Of a DNA stretch of 64,000 nucleotides, positions 17,367 to 25,887 are shown piece after piece. This DNA is from Streptomyces paludis. GTDB lineage: Bacteria; Actinomycetota; Actinomycetes; Streptomycetales; Streptomycetaceae. Every line of letters starts with the position of its first letter. Within the stretch, counting starts at the first letter, position 1. Position numbers and translations under genes: made by a program. A model generated the notes under the pieces. The model was not told where the DNA came from and searched no databases. It saw only the letters and a program-made list of their open reading frames with translations. The DNA lies in assembly GCF_003344965.1 (NCBI RefSeq), contig NZ_CP031194.1:3100001-3164000 (forward strand). Reading direction: 5' to 3'.

Positions 17367-18272
17367 GTGCGCAGGCCAACCCAGGTGCACCAGTTGACCA
17401 AGCTCGGGCACACTGCGCTAGTGAACGCTGATACAGCCCCGTCTCCGCAGGAACAGGCAATCCGTCATGTTGCATCGCTGTCGTCCGGGGGCCCGGTCGA
17501 CCCTGCGCTGCGAGTGACTCTGAACTTTCACCCGGATCGCACGGTGCGCGACCGGCCGATCCTGCTCGCGTTGGCCGAGGACGGCGTCTATCATTCACAG
17601 TTCGTCACGGGCGCAAGCAACGGCGGCTTGACGGCCCATCCCGGGGGTGACCGGTGGCGCTGGGAGAGCCGGATCTTCGGGGGCGCATATGACCATGCGC
17701 CCGCGCACGAGCGACCCGTCTACGGCGCGCTGAACTTCCGGCGGAAGCCGCTCGGCGGAGCGCCCCGATTCGGCTCCGCGCACTTTCGGCTGACTGATGA
17801 GGCTCTCTCGCGAGCCACGTTCTGCTACCCGGACAGCTTCTTCGAACCGTCGGCGTTCGGTGTCGCGGCCAGCATGTCCCTCATGGAGCTGGCTGAGGTC
17901 GATAGCCAGGACGCACTCGACGACTACATCGAGGCACAGGTGCACGGGTCACTCGTCCTGAACCATGATGTCGAGGCGTTGGTCCTGGATCCGAGCTATC
18001 GAGGAACCGTAGTGGAGGCAGCAGCCCGCGACCTGCCATGCCCACTCGAATGGCACCCAGGGCTCCGGCTTGCCGTCGAAGAACTCGTTCGTCACCCGGA
18101 CTACCGCGGACAGGAGTACGTCGACCTGGGAACCGAGATCGCCGTTGACGGCTATCTCGATCCGCGGATCATCGGTGACGCCGCACGCACCGGGCTCCAT
18201 GACCAGCAGGCGCTCAAGAAGGTGTGGCACTGTCTGGCGCGCTTCGGGGAGTCCGAGGAACGCAACGCGTGA
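17367..18272 (+). CDS. DUF3626 domain protein
   Basis: About 300 residues. The region LRVTLNFHPDRTVRDRPILLALAEDGVYHSQFVTGASNGG and the block GGDRWRWESRIFGGAYD are typical of DUF3626, a family of unknown function in actinobacteria and some pathogens. Conserved His, Asp and Arg residues suggest an enzyme, but no mechanism is known. GTG 17367 or GTG 17421 may be the start; neither has a convincing ribosome-binding site. It is a lone gene between recombinase debris and an IS5-type element. Confidence 0.75.
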   Translation: MRRPTQVHQLTKLGHTALVNADTAPSPQEQAIRHVASLSSGGPVDPALRVTLNFHPDRTVRDRPILLALAEDGVYHSQFVTGASNGGLTAHPGGDRWRWESRIFGGAYDHAPAHERPVYGALNFRRKPLGGAPRFGSAHFRLTDEALSRATFCYPDSFFEPSAFGVAASMSLMELAEVDSQDALDDYIEAQVHGSLVLNHDVEALVLDPSYRGTVVEAAARDLPCPLEWHPGLRLAVEELVRHPDYRGQEYVDLGTEIAVDGYLDPRIIGDAARTGLHDQQALKKVWHCLARFGESEERNA

Positions 18273-18332
18273 TCAGGCAGGCATTCGGACAGTTCCAATA
18301 CCCGACTCCACCATTAGGTCCTGTCCGGCGGA

Positions 18333-18856
18333 TCACTGGCGGAGCCAGAGTCGGATCGCGGCGGCGGTGACGGTGCCGTGGAAGACGTAGGCCCGCTTGT
18401 CGTAACGAGTGGCGACCGCGCGGGAGTTCTTGAGCCGGTTGATGGTCCGCTCGACCTCGTTGCGGCGCCGGTAGCGGTCGCGGTCGAAGCCGGCGGGTCT
18501 GCCACCGCTGCTGCCTCTGCGTTGGCGGTTGGCCCGCTGGTCCTTCGGTTCCGGGATCGTGTGCCGGATGTGGCGTCTTCGCAGGTAGCGGCGGTTTCGG
18601 CGGGAGCTGTATGCCTTGTCGCCGCTGACGTGGTCGGGCCTGGTTCGGGGGCGTCCGCCCCGTGGCCGGGGGACCCGGATTCGGTCCAGGACCTCGACCA
18701 TCTGCGGGGCGTCGCCCCACTGACCCGGCGTGAGCAGGAGGGCCATGGGGCGGCAACCGCCTTCGCCGGCGAGGTGGATCTTGCAGGTCAGGCCGCCCCG
18801 GGACCGTCCGAGTTCCTCGTCGGGGCGGTGGTGCCGGGGCGTCGTCCTTTTTTCGG
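18333..18856 (-). CDS. IS5-family transposase OrfB (made by -1 frameshift)
   Basis: In the frame one base back from OrfA, the sequence after the adenine run reads DEELGRSRGGLTCKIHLAGE, then GDAPQMVEVLDRIRV, SGDKAYSSRRNRRYL (second Asp) and RRNEVERTINRLKNSRAVAT (catalytic Glu). It ends WLRQ. It lacks its own start and ribosome-binding site, so it is expressed as an OrfA-OrfB fusion. Confidence 0.85.
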
Positions 18857-19213
18857 GATCCGCGGACGGGCCTTGCGGGCGCCGGCCGCGTGCTGATGGG
18901 CCCGGCAGGACGTCGAGTCGATGCCGATCATCGACCAGTCGATCCGCCCGGCCAGGTCGGCGTCGGCCTGGACCGCGTGCAGGATCCGGTCCCAGGTACC
19001 GTCCGCCGACCAGCGGCGATGCCGTTCATGGACGGTCTTCCACGAGCCATAGCGTTCCGGCAGGTCACGCCACGGGACACCGGTCCGGACCCGGAAGAGG
19101 ATCCCGTTGATCACGGTGCGGTGGTCGTTCCACCGGCCGCCCCGGCCACCCAGAGGTGGCAGATGCGGCTCCAGCAAGGACCACTCGCGGTTCGTCAAAT
19201 TCCCCCGACCCAT
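18788..19213 (-). CDS. IS5-family transposase OrfA
   Basis: A 141-residue frame beginning MGRGNLTNREWSLLEPHLPP, the conserved N-terminus of IS5/IS427 transposases. It contains the DUF4096-like segment (NGILFRVRTGVPWRDLPERYG) and the first catalytic aspartate in GIDSTSCRAHQHAAGA. It continues past a six-adenine run, where ribosomes can shift to the OrfB frame, into a non-conserved tail. Confidence 0.9.
   Translation of the reverse strand: MGRGNLTNREWSLLEPHLPPLGGRGGRWNDHRTVINGILFRVRTGVPWRDLPERYGSWKTVHERHRRWSADGTWDRILHAVQADADLAGRIDWSMIGIDSTSCRAHQHAAGARKARPRIPKKGRRPGTTAPTRNSDGPGAA
18849..18854 (-). promoter_or_regulatory. Programmed -1 frameshift slip site
   Basis: Six consecutive adenines followed by G on the coding strand (CCCGAAAAAAGG) lie where OrfA must shift -1 into OrfB. 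This A6G motif is the usual slip site of IS427-group elements. Confidence 0.8.
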
Positions 19214-19270
19214 ACCCGAACCAACGCGTGACCGGTCAGAAGGTCACATGATCCGCCGGACAGGACCTAG

Positions 19271-19692
19271 CGGTCTATCCCGAGGAGGTCATCCGCCACT
19301 ACCGGCAGTTCGCCGACCAGCGCCGGACCGACCGCCCCAGCGAGGAGTACCGCGAGCCCAGCGACACCGAGTGGCAGGACTTCCGTGACCACTTCAGCCT
19401 CCGCAAGGTCGCCCTCTGCACCTGCGACCGCCCCTACGGGACCCCTTGCCAGCATGAAAACGCCTGCTTCAGGTGCCCCATGCTCCGCCTGGACCTGGTC
19501 CAGGAGCCCCGGCTGCTGGAGATCGAGACCAACACCCGCCAGCGTCTCGGGGAGGCCCAGCGGATGCAGTGGCTCGGGGAGGTCGCCGGCCTGCCGGAGA
19601 GCCTGCGGCACATCGCCGACAAGAAACAGCAGGCCGAACGCCTGCGAGCTCAAGCCGACCGAGGCGAGGACGGCGTCACTGCCCTGGGCTGA
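19271..19692 (+). pseudogene. Tn554 TnpB-like recombinase, C-terminal fragment
   Basis: A 139-codon open frame begins directly at the IS5 boundary without a start codon: VYPEEVIRHYRQFADQ, then the Cys-rich block CTCDRPYGTPCQHENAC and RCPML, then EIETNTRQRLGEAQRMQWL. This zinc-binding tail is characteristic of the large tyrosine recombinase TnpB of Tn554-like transposons. The catalytic part is missing upstream of the IS5 copy, so only the tail remains. Confidence 0.65.
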
Positions 19693-19726
19693 CGTCGATG
19701 CCAGGACACTGTCGTCTGGTGCGGCG

Positions 19727-20365
19727 CTAATCGCCGTCCGGCTCAGTTGGCAGGGCGGGCCGGGGGCTCTCGTCGGGCACAACTACCAGGCGTACGGCCA
19801 TGTGCCGTGAGTCGGGTGGGTGGTCACCGGGCTCCGTCAGGTATTTGCGTAGAAGTGTCTGGTACTCCTCAACGAATGTGGCGACCTGCTCCTTCGTCAT
19901 CCGCAATCCAGCGCGGTAGATCTGGTTCCAGCCCGCGGAGGAGTCGTACCCGGCGTATGCGCTCACGACCAGGTTCAGGTCGTGGGTCATCTTGAGGGCG
20001 CCGATTTTCACCGCGGCCTCGCGTTCGTCGGCCGTCAACTCCAGGCCCGGCGGCGTGAAGATGTCCGTCATGAGTGACTTCCACCAGCGTTCCCGGCCGG
20101 TGGACCGCTCCTCGATCTCAGCAATCAGCTTGAGGTCGGCAAGTTTGCGCAGGTGGTAACTGGTGGTGCCGGTGCTTTCACCGAGGGCCTTGGCGACGCT
20201 GGTGGAGTTCGCTTCACCGTGCTCGCCGAGGTAGCTCAGGATGTCGCGGCGCACCGGGTTGGACAGTGCCTTGTAGAAGGCTTTGAGGTCCGGGCCGGTG
20301 AGCACTCTCTTCTCGGGGCGCTCGACCATGGCGACCAGCGTACTGCAGAGACTCTCTGCAGCCAT
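19727..20365 (-). CDS. ArsR-type winged-helix regulator
   Basis: About 212 residues. The N-terminal wHTH has FYKALSNPVRRDILSYLGEHGEANSTSVAKAL, STGTTSYHLRKLADLKLI and a basic wing. The C-terminal 90 residues are helical (WNQIYRAGLRMTKEQVATFVEEYQTLL) and may form the effector domain. The start could be ATG 20365 (used here) or ATG 20329; a perfect palindrome at 20343-20361 lies between them, hinting that the shorter start is real. It is transcribed away from two small membrane-protein genes, which it probably represses through the operators at 20343-20406. Confidence 0.8.
   Translation of the reverse strand: MAAESLCSTLVAMVERPEKRVLTGPDLKAFYKALSNPVRRDILSYLGEHGEANSTSVAKALGESTGTTSYHLRKLADLKLIAEIEERSTGRERWWKSLMTDIFTPPGLELTADEREAAVKIGALKMTHDLNLVVSAYAGYDSSAGWNQIYRAGLRMTKEQVATFVEEYQTLLRKYLTEPGDHPPDSRHMAVRLVVVPDESPRPALPTEPDGD
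20343..20361. promoter_or_regulatory. Perfect palindrome, candidate ArsR-type operator 1
   Basis: CTGCAGAGACTCTCTGCAG: 8-base arms around a 3-base centre. It shares the CTGCA half-site core with the palindrome 17 bases to the right, as expected for autoregulation. Confidence 0.6.
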
Positions 20366-20377
20366 CACAGAGATTAT

Positions 20378-20406
20378 TTGCAGAATATCTCTGCAATCGA
20401 TACTTT
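20378..20406 (+). promoter_or_regulatory. Promoter overlapped by operator 2
   Basis: TTGCAG at 20378-20383 and TACTTT at 20401-20406 are 17 bases apart and would drive the membrane genes. A 19-base palindrome, TTGCAGAATATCTCTGCAA (20378-20396), covers the -35 and most of the spacer, so a bound repressor would block polymerase. Confidence 0.6.
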
Positions 20407-20451
20407 AGTTCAAGAGGGCGCCAGCGGGCGCTGGGACGCTCAGGGGTCGAG

Positions 20452-20859
20452 ATGCGAAAAAAACTGTTCGAGGGGCTGTTGCTGGCCGCAGGGCTGGCGT
20501 TGGTGCCGTGGCTTGCGGTGCTGTGGACGACACTGCCGGACCCCTATCCGGCGCAGCACTGGCGGATCGCCTGGGTCGGCTTCGATGCGTTGGAGATCGC
20601 CGGTCTGCTGACGTCGGCGATGCTGGTCCGGCGTAGTGACCACCGGGCGCCGCTGGCGTCAGTCGCGACAGCCGTGTTGTTGCTGGTCGACGCCTGGTTT
20701 GACGTCATGACGGCCGGGCACTACGTCGTCATCTCACTGACGCTGGCCTGCACGCTGGAACTCCCCCTGGCGGCATTGTGCGCTGTCGTCGCGCTGCGGC
20801 CGCCGATGGTGGCTTCCGTTCAAGCAACTGCGGTGCAGCGGGTGGCTGTCCATGCCTGA
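20452..20859 (+). CDS. Four-helix membrane protein
   Basis: A 135-residue protein with four predicted membrane spans (about residues 5-27, 40-60, 66-90 and 92-118) and a short cytoplasmic tail. It begins MRKKLFEGLLLAAG with AGGGG upstream. No family was recognised with confidence; similar small proteins occur beside ArsR regulators in Streptomyces. Its stop lies inside the next gene (8-base overlap), so the two are co-translated and may form a complex. Confidence 0.7.
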   Translation: MRKKLFEGLLLAAGLALVPWLAVLWTTLPDPYPAQHWRIAWVGFDALEIAGLLTSAMLVRRSDHRAPLASVATAVLLLVDAWFDVMTAGHYVVISLTLACTLELPLAALCAVVALRPPMVASVQATAVQRVAVHA

Positions 20860-21124
20860 ATCACTGGATGCCCAGATGCGGGACGAGATCGACGATCAGG
20901 TCGCGGAGGCGTTCGACGCCTACCTGGCCGACAGGTTGGCCGAACCGGGGCCACTGCGCGCGTCACTGGCATTGAGGCGCAGCACCAGGCTGGTGCTGGG
21001 CACAGTCGGATTGGGCGCACTTGCCACGGCTCTGGCACCGGACGGAAGCGCCGTCGTCTGCTCGATCTGGGGAGCGATCGCGGTGATAGATCTCGCCTGG
21101 CTGCTGACCGCACGCCGCCGTTGA
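20852..21124 (+). CDS. Small membrane protein, partner of the preceding gene
   Basis: A 90-residue protein. The first 40 residues form an acidic amphipathic helix (QMRDEIDDQVAEAFDAYLADRL); two membrane spans follow (STRLVLGTVGLGALATALA and VVCSIWGAIAVIDLAWLLTA) and an Arg-rich end. It overlaps the upstream gene by eight bases. Function unknown. Confidence 0.65.
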   Translation: MPESLDAQMRDEIDDQVAEAFDAYLADRLAEPGPLRASLALRRSTRLVLGTVGLGALATALAPDGSAVVCSIWGAIAVIDLAWLLTARRR

Positions 21125-21312
21125 CGGTCCGTGGACCGAGCCCTCGCCTGCCAGTCGATCTCACTTGGTCCATGGAGTCGGGGGCTCATAGCGACCGGCC
21201 GAACAAGGCGGAGTTGAGAGTGAAGATGTACGTCGCGCACGGGCGCTCACTCCCGTTACGAGCTCATCAGCGGATAAGCCGCTTACCCAGCGCTGCTGGT
21301 TAGTACAAAAAA

Positions 21313-22416
21313 GTGTGTTCGCCTCCTGCGGCCAGGAAGCCTTCTTCGAAGGCCACGTCCACGCGTTGCGGAGCCTGGGCGGGGTTCCAAGGACCAAGGT
21401 CCGCTACGACAACCTGAAGGCCGCCGTCGCCAGGGTGCTGGGGCAGAGCCGGGGAAGAGTTGAGGCCGACCGGTGGATCGCTTTCCGTTCGCACTTCGGC
21501 ATCGAGAGCTTCTACTGCCGGCACGGCATCGAAGGCGCCCACGAGAAGGGCAGAGTCGAAGGGATGATCGGCTACTTCCGCCGCAACCACTTCGTTCCCG
21601 TCCCCGAGGTCGCCTCGCTCGCCGAGCTGAATGAGATGGTCGAACAGTGGAACCGGCAGGACGACGCCCGACGCATCGGATCGAGACCCAAGACGGTCGC
21701 GGAGTAATACGGACTCGAACAGCCAGTGCTGATGCCGCTGCCCGACGAACTGTGCGAGACCGGAAGGGTGTTCACGCCACGAGTCGACCGCTATGGACAG
21801 ATCCCGGTCCGCACCAACCGCTACTCGGTCCCGATCCGGCTGATCGGCAAACGCGTGCGGGTCGTCCTGCACGCTTCCCACCTGGTGGTTTACGACCAGA
21901 ACGTGGAAGTGGCCCGTCATGAACGGCTGATCGCGAAGGGCGCCGTCCGCCTGGACCTGGACCACTACCTGGAGGTCCTGCTCCACCGCCCTCGAACAGG
22001 CCCGCTCCGCCGACAGGTTCACCTCGGTCCACGACGCCTGGTGGGACCAGGCCCGCAAGATCCACGGCGAGCGCGACGGCACCCGGGCTCTGATCGAGGT
22101 CCTCCTGCTGGGGCGTCATCTGCCCCACGAGCATGTCGTCGCCGGCCTGGCCGCGGCCTTGCGGGCCGGGGCCATGACCGCTGACGCAGTCGCGCTGGAG
22201 GCCCGCAAAGCCGCTCAGGCCGAGACCGAACCCACCCCTGCGGCCGACCGGCTGCTTTCCGGCAAGCCGTCGGCGACGGTGACGTCCCTGCACGAATGGC
22301 GGCTCGCTCACCTTCCCCCGGACACCAGGCCGCTGCCGTCGGTGACCCCCTATGACCAACTACTCCGACGCCGTCGCACCAGCGGCGGCGACCACCGTGA
22401 GGGAGAAGCACAGTGA
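21313..22416 (+). pseudogene. istA: IstA transposase remnant
   Basis: The surviving part starts in the DDE domain (EAFFEGHVHALRSLGGVPRTKVRYDNLKAAV). It has ESFYCRHGIEGAHEKGRVEGMIGYFRRN with the catalytic Glu and continues to the C-terminal domain (GRVFTPRVDRYGQIPVRTNRYSVPIRLIGKRVRV). An in-frame TAA interrupts it at 21705-21707, and a frameshift near 21985 moves the end (DRFTSVHDAWWDQARKIHGERDG to the stop at 22416) into another frame. The HTH N-terminus and the first catalytic Asp are missing. Confidence 0.85.
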
Positions 22417-23221
22417 CCCTGCCCCGCCAGCGAGGCTTGACCGAGCAGGCCGCCGACGCCGCCATCGACAGCGCCTGCCGCCTGCCGCCTGCCGCCTGCT
22501 GAGGTTGCCCTCGATCCGCAACGAGTTCTCCGACATTGCCGAGCGGGCGTTGAAGGACCAGATGAGCTACCGCGGGTTCCTTGCCGAGCTGCTGATGGCC
22601 GAGTGCGACGACCGGGCACGGCGCCGCTCGGAGCGGCGGATCAAGGCGGCCGGCTTCCCGCGGGAGAAGTCGCTGCGGGCGTTCGACTTCGACGCCAACC
22701 CGAACATCGACGCCGCGACCATCCACACCCTCGCCAGCTGCGAGTGGATCAAGAAGAGCCAGCCGCTCTGCCTGATCGGAGACTCCGGCACCGGCAAGTC
22801 CCACATGCTCATCGCGCTCGGCACCGAAGCAGCCATGAAGGGCTACCGCGTCCGCTACACCCTGGCGACGAAGCTGGTGAACGAGCTGGTCGAGGCCGCG
22901 GACGAGAAGCAGCTGAACAAGACCATCGCCCGCTAAGACCGCGTCGAACTTTTGTGCATCGACGAGCTCGGCTACATGGAACTCGACCGCCAAGGAGCCG
23001 AACTCCTCTTCCAGGTCCTGACCGAACGCGAGGAGAAGAACAGCGTCGCCATCGCGTCCAACGAGTCCTTCGGCTGGACCAAGACCTTCACCGACCCGCG
23101 TCTCTGGGCGGCCATCGTTGACCGGCTCACCTTCAACGGCACCATCATCGAGACCGGCGCCGACTCCTACCGCCTCGCCAGCACCCGGGCCCGAGCCGAG
23201 GAGCCGGCCAAGGCCGGCTGA
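22413..23221 (+). pseudogene. istB: IstB ATPase broken by repeat expansion and a stop
   Basis: GTG 22413 overlaps the istA stop. The N-terminus TLPRQRGLTEQAADAAIDSAC is followed by a tandem run of the heptamer GCCTGCC (about 22469-22497). Two extra units shift the frame, so translation ends at 22500. The next frame resumes with RLPSIRNEFSDIAERAL and the Walker A LIGDSGTGKSH, but hits TAA at 22934-22936 where the family has Tyr-Asp. The final part, LLCIDELGYMELDRQGAELLF to KAG, is intact. This is an inactive helper ATPase. Confidence 0.85.
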
Positions 23222-23241
23222 CCTCTGCCGCTGCCAGCCTC

Positions 23242-23275
23242 GATGGCCAGCCGCCCTGACGGGCGGCTGGCCATC
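23242..23275. terminator. 15-bp perfect hairpin after IS21
   Basis: GATGGCCAGCCGCCC (23242-23256) pairs perfectly with 23261-23275 around a TGAC loop. It probably terminates istB transcription; there is no T-run. Confidence 0.75.
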
Positions 23276-23623
23276 TCGCGTTCACGGCCACAGCAGTGCC
23301 GTCATTTCCCATCGACATCCACGAGCCGAGTGATCACCAACCGCCTCCGAAAACCGTCGACAAACGCTGTCCCTAGAGATCAACGAAGCCACCCGTGCGT
23401 GGACCAGTTGGCCGGCACGAGCTGTGTTACAGACGGGCTGGTGCCGACAATGCGAAGGGACTACGGCGCTGCCCCGACAGGGCAGCGCCGTAGTCCCTTC
23501 GCAGTTCCTGACCTCCGCGCTCCAAGGCCGAAGATGGAGGTTCGCTCGCCCTCCGACAGCCGCCACCACTGTCGTGGCTATCGGCCGAGACGGGCGTACG
23601 TTGCCAGTGCGCACGGCGTCGGG
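23276..23623. other. Intergenic stretch holding a 24-bp perfect inverted repeat
   Basis: No gene seen. The notable feature is the hairpin at 23451-23503. The rest has mixed codon statistics in all frames. Confidence 0.5.
23451..23503. repeat. Very long perfect hairpin (24-bp arms)
   Basis: Arms at 23451-23474 and 23480-23503 are perfectly complementary around the loop CGACA; the left arm begins TGCGAAGGGACTACGGCGCT. It lies about 120 bases past the stop of the leftward HAD gene. It could be a bidirectional terminator or the folded relic of a small mobile element. Confidence 0.8.
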
Positions 23624-24253
23624 TTAAGACGCGGTGAGGTCCACGCCGAGCAGCTCGGAGAGAGTGGCTACCGTCTGCTTGGGGTCCTGGTTGTGTACCC
23701 CCGCGATGCCGAGAGGCTTTGCTGCCTGAACGTACGCTTCGGTGTCGTCTACGAAGACAGTCTGCTCGGCCGGCAGATCCATGAGCTTGAGGGTGACCTC
23801 GAAGAGTTCGCGATCGGGCTTGCGCATCAGGTGCTGCTCGGAGATCACCACGACGTCGTACAGCCGCTCAAGTTCGTAGCCGGCGTACAGGTCCCAAGGG
23901 GTCAACCCCACCGAGTTGGACAAGATGGCCACCTTGATACCGGCCCGGCGTGCCGCCGCTGCTGCGTCGATCAGCAGCGGCTCAGGGCGCAGGGTGCCGA
24001 AAATGCGCCCCATCAAGTTGTCAGCCGGCACATCCAGCATCCTGCCGGCGAACTCGTTCCACTCGTTCTGGGAAACCACGCCGCGCTCAAGATCGCTGGT
24101 TATCCGAACCCCCTCCTTGTCCTTATAAAGGGCCGTCAGACAGGCGCCCTGCGGAAGCCCCTCGCGCTGCTCAAAGGCGAGCACTGCGGGCAGCAGAGGG
24201 CTGGTAAGGACGCCCCCAAAATCGAGGATGAGGCCGGTGCGGCGGTTGGACAT
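23624..24253 (-). CDS. HAD-superfamily hydrolase
   Basis: A 209-residue protein from ATG 24253, with GGAG about nine bases upstream. Motif I is LILDFGGVLTSPL (here DFGGV rather than the usual DxDxT/V, as in several HAD subfamily IA members). Motif II is VAILSNS, motif III lies near KPDRELFEV, and motif IV is TVFVDDTEAYVQAA. The second Asp of motif I is replaced by Gly, which is known in epoxide-hydrolase N-terminal-like and YihX-like HADs. It is probably a phosphatase of a small metabolite. It stands alone. Confidence 0.85.
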   Translation of the reverse strand: MSNRRTGLILDFGGVLTSPLLPAVLAFEQREGLPQGACLTALYKDKEGVRITSDLERGVVSQNEWNEFAGRMLDVPADNLMGRIFGTLRPEPLLIDAAAAARRAGIKVAILSNSVGLTPWDLYAGYELERLYDVVVISEQHLMRKPDRELFEVTLKLMDLPAEQTVFVDDTEAYVQAAKPLGIAGVHNQDPKQTVATLSELLGVDLTAS

Positions 24254-24506
24254 GCGGGAACTCCATTGCTGAGATTTCGAACGCCCATCCAGACCGGACA
24301 GCGTCACGGACCCGGCTGCGCATAGCCGCAGCAGCAGCTGCGCATCGCAGGCCAGGGTGCACTTGGGGCGGAGCAATACCTATTCATCCCCACGACCCAC
24401 GGTACCAGCCCAGGTTCATACAGCAGCTGGTGCTAAATCTCACTCAGCAGCCCACCATTCAAGATCGCCATACTCTTCGGTCTCGGCCTGTGAAGCGCAT
24501 TACAAG

Positions 24507-25706
24507 CTACCGATCCGATTCGTATTCCAACCTTGCGGAGTGGAGGAGGACATGCCGGGCCTGATCCGTGGTGATGTGCGAGTAAACCGTACTGACTCGC
24601 GCTTGCCACGCCGCTTCGCTGTCGGTGTCAACGAACGGTTTCTCTCTCAGGAGGGATACGGCGTACGGACTGGCGGGTGCAGAGTCAGCGGCCTGGAGTC
24701 CGGCCTTAATCCAGTACGCCTCTGCAGCTGGCTCGGGGTCGGGATGCGAGACGGTAATGTCTTCTGCCGCGAACATCAAGTCTCGTGGAGTGTAATATCG
24801 CAGCTTCTCGCATGCGTCAGCAATATCCTGAGTCCACCGATCCAGGCGGACATCGATGGGGACGCGTATCTGCATGAGTTCTGCGAGACGCCGCCCAGGC
24901 GGATACAGGCTCGTCCCAGGAAAAGCCTCCACCAGGTCAAACCAGAGTGGATAAATCCTGTACAGCGTGCGCCAATCATTCCACTGGGCCGCCGCCGCGC
25001 GGGTGGTGGGGATGCTTGCACCTACGGCAACGATAAGGAAGAGTAGATCCATCCATATCGATGTGGCATCCACAAGGAATCGCACCATGGAAGGGCTTAC
25101 GGGAAAAGCCACCGCAGCCCAAAGAATAGTGACGCGGGCCGCCGTATGGGCCAGCCCCATCCACATTGCAATCCCCATCAATCCCAACCCAATACGCATG
25201 CTTGCGCTTTCGACCTGTAGCGCCGCCCTCGTCCACTGGTAGCCACAAACGGCGGTCGTAACAAGCGGGAAAAAATAAAAAACGCTCATGTAGACCGCGA
25301 CTCCCCATTGTCCAGCGTGGTCGATGAGGAAATTTTGACTCGGCCCGCCTCGGTCCACCACGGTGAAAAATAGGACCGTGAGCAGAATGACACCAATCGT
25401 CCCCGCCTTATAGGATGCACGGGCGATCCAACGGGAGACCTCTACATGCCGTGGCACGACTGTCTCCGCGCTCTTCCCGTAGCTGGTGGCGACGTAGGTC
25501 AGGGCAGCCACGATTGCCGCAGTACTGGCAAAGTGCCGGAGCAGGGCGCTCAGGTCCACGACGGGAATTCCATCCACCGCATCCATTGCCGCCGGCGTGT
25601 AAAGACATAGAGCTATGGCGAATCCCGCATAACCACCCCAGAGCGCCCTGCGGTGAGAATCACCGTACCGAACGGCAGGGAATCTCCATATGGCGATCAA
25701 AGTCAT
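24507..25706 (-). CDS. MAB_1171c-family membrane protein
   Basis: About 399 residues. Six to seven predicted membrane spans occupy the first 250 residues, followed by a soluble domain with LYRIYPLWFDLVEAFPGTSLYPPG and VRLDRWTQDIADACEKLRYY, typical of MAB_1171c-like putative transporters. These genes often sit next to an ImmA/IrrE-type peptidase, as here (25888), suggesting a joint regulatory or signalling role that is not understood. GC content is clearly lower than in neighbouring genes, a sign of recent acquisition. GTG 25709 is an equally possible start. Confidence 0.75.
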   Translation of the reverse strand: MTLIAIWRFPAVRYGDSHRRALWGGYAGFAIALCLYTPAAMDAVDGIPVVDLSALLRHFASTAAIVAALTYVATSYGKSAETVVPRHVEVSRWIARASYKAGTIGVILLTVLFFTVVDRGGPSQNFLIDHAGQWGVAVYMSVFYFFPLVTTAVCGYQWTRAALQVESASMRIGLGLMGIAMWMGLAHTAARVTILWAAVAFPVSPSMVRFLVDATSIWMDLLFLIVAVGASIPTTRAAAAQWNDWRTLYRIYPLWFDLVEAFPGTSLYPPGRRLAELMQIRVPIDVRLDRWTQDIADACEKLRYYTPRDLMFAAEDITVSHPDPEPAAEAYWIKAGLQAADSAPASPYAVSLLREKPFVDTDSEAAWQARVSTVYSHITTDQARHVLLHSARLEYESDR

Positions 25707-25887
25707 CACTGCCGCAGTTAGCTATTTAAAGTAATCGAACACGAAATCAGTAGGTATCCATGTGAGCTGCGCGTCTCGTCAACTCGAAAGTTCGACTGAC
25801 TGCAGACCTGATTGCCAGTAGGGAAAATTGTGCGGTGCGGCGGAAGACTTGAGGCCGAGATCTGAACCCTCGGCGATCGACACGTAA

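Larger units (their letters stand above)
18315..19269 (-). mobile_element. IS5-family (IS427-type) insertion sequence
   Basis: A perfect 21-bp inverted repeat lies at 18315-18335 and 19249-19269, beginning TAGGTCCTGTCCGGCGGATC. TA at both outer ends fits a short TA target duplication. Two overlapping frames, orfA and orfB, are joined at a six-adenine run, the standard IS427 arrangement. The element looks intact and sits in front of the Tn554-like TnpB tail, which it may have interrupted. Confidence 0.9.
21313..23221 (+). mobile_element. IS21-family element remnant (left end missing)
   Basis: The istA-istB order is preserved, but istA lacks its N-terminal half and the left terminal repeat was not found. 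Both genes carry several inactivating changes. A strong terminator-like hairpin follows at 23242-23275. Confidence 0.85.

Noticed and set aside
20852..21303. Small frame at 21121-21303 as a third membrane-operon gene
   Set aside because: No ribosome-binding site, no hydrophobic segment and atypical codon use; treated as non-coding.
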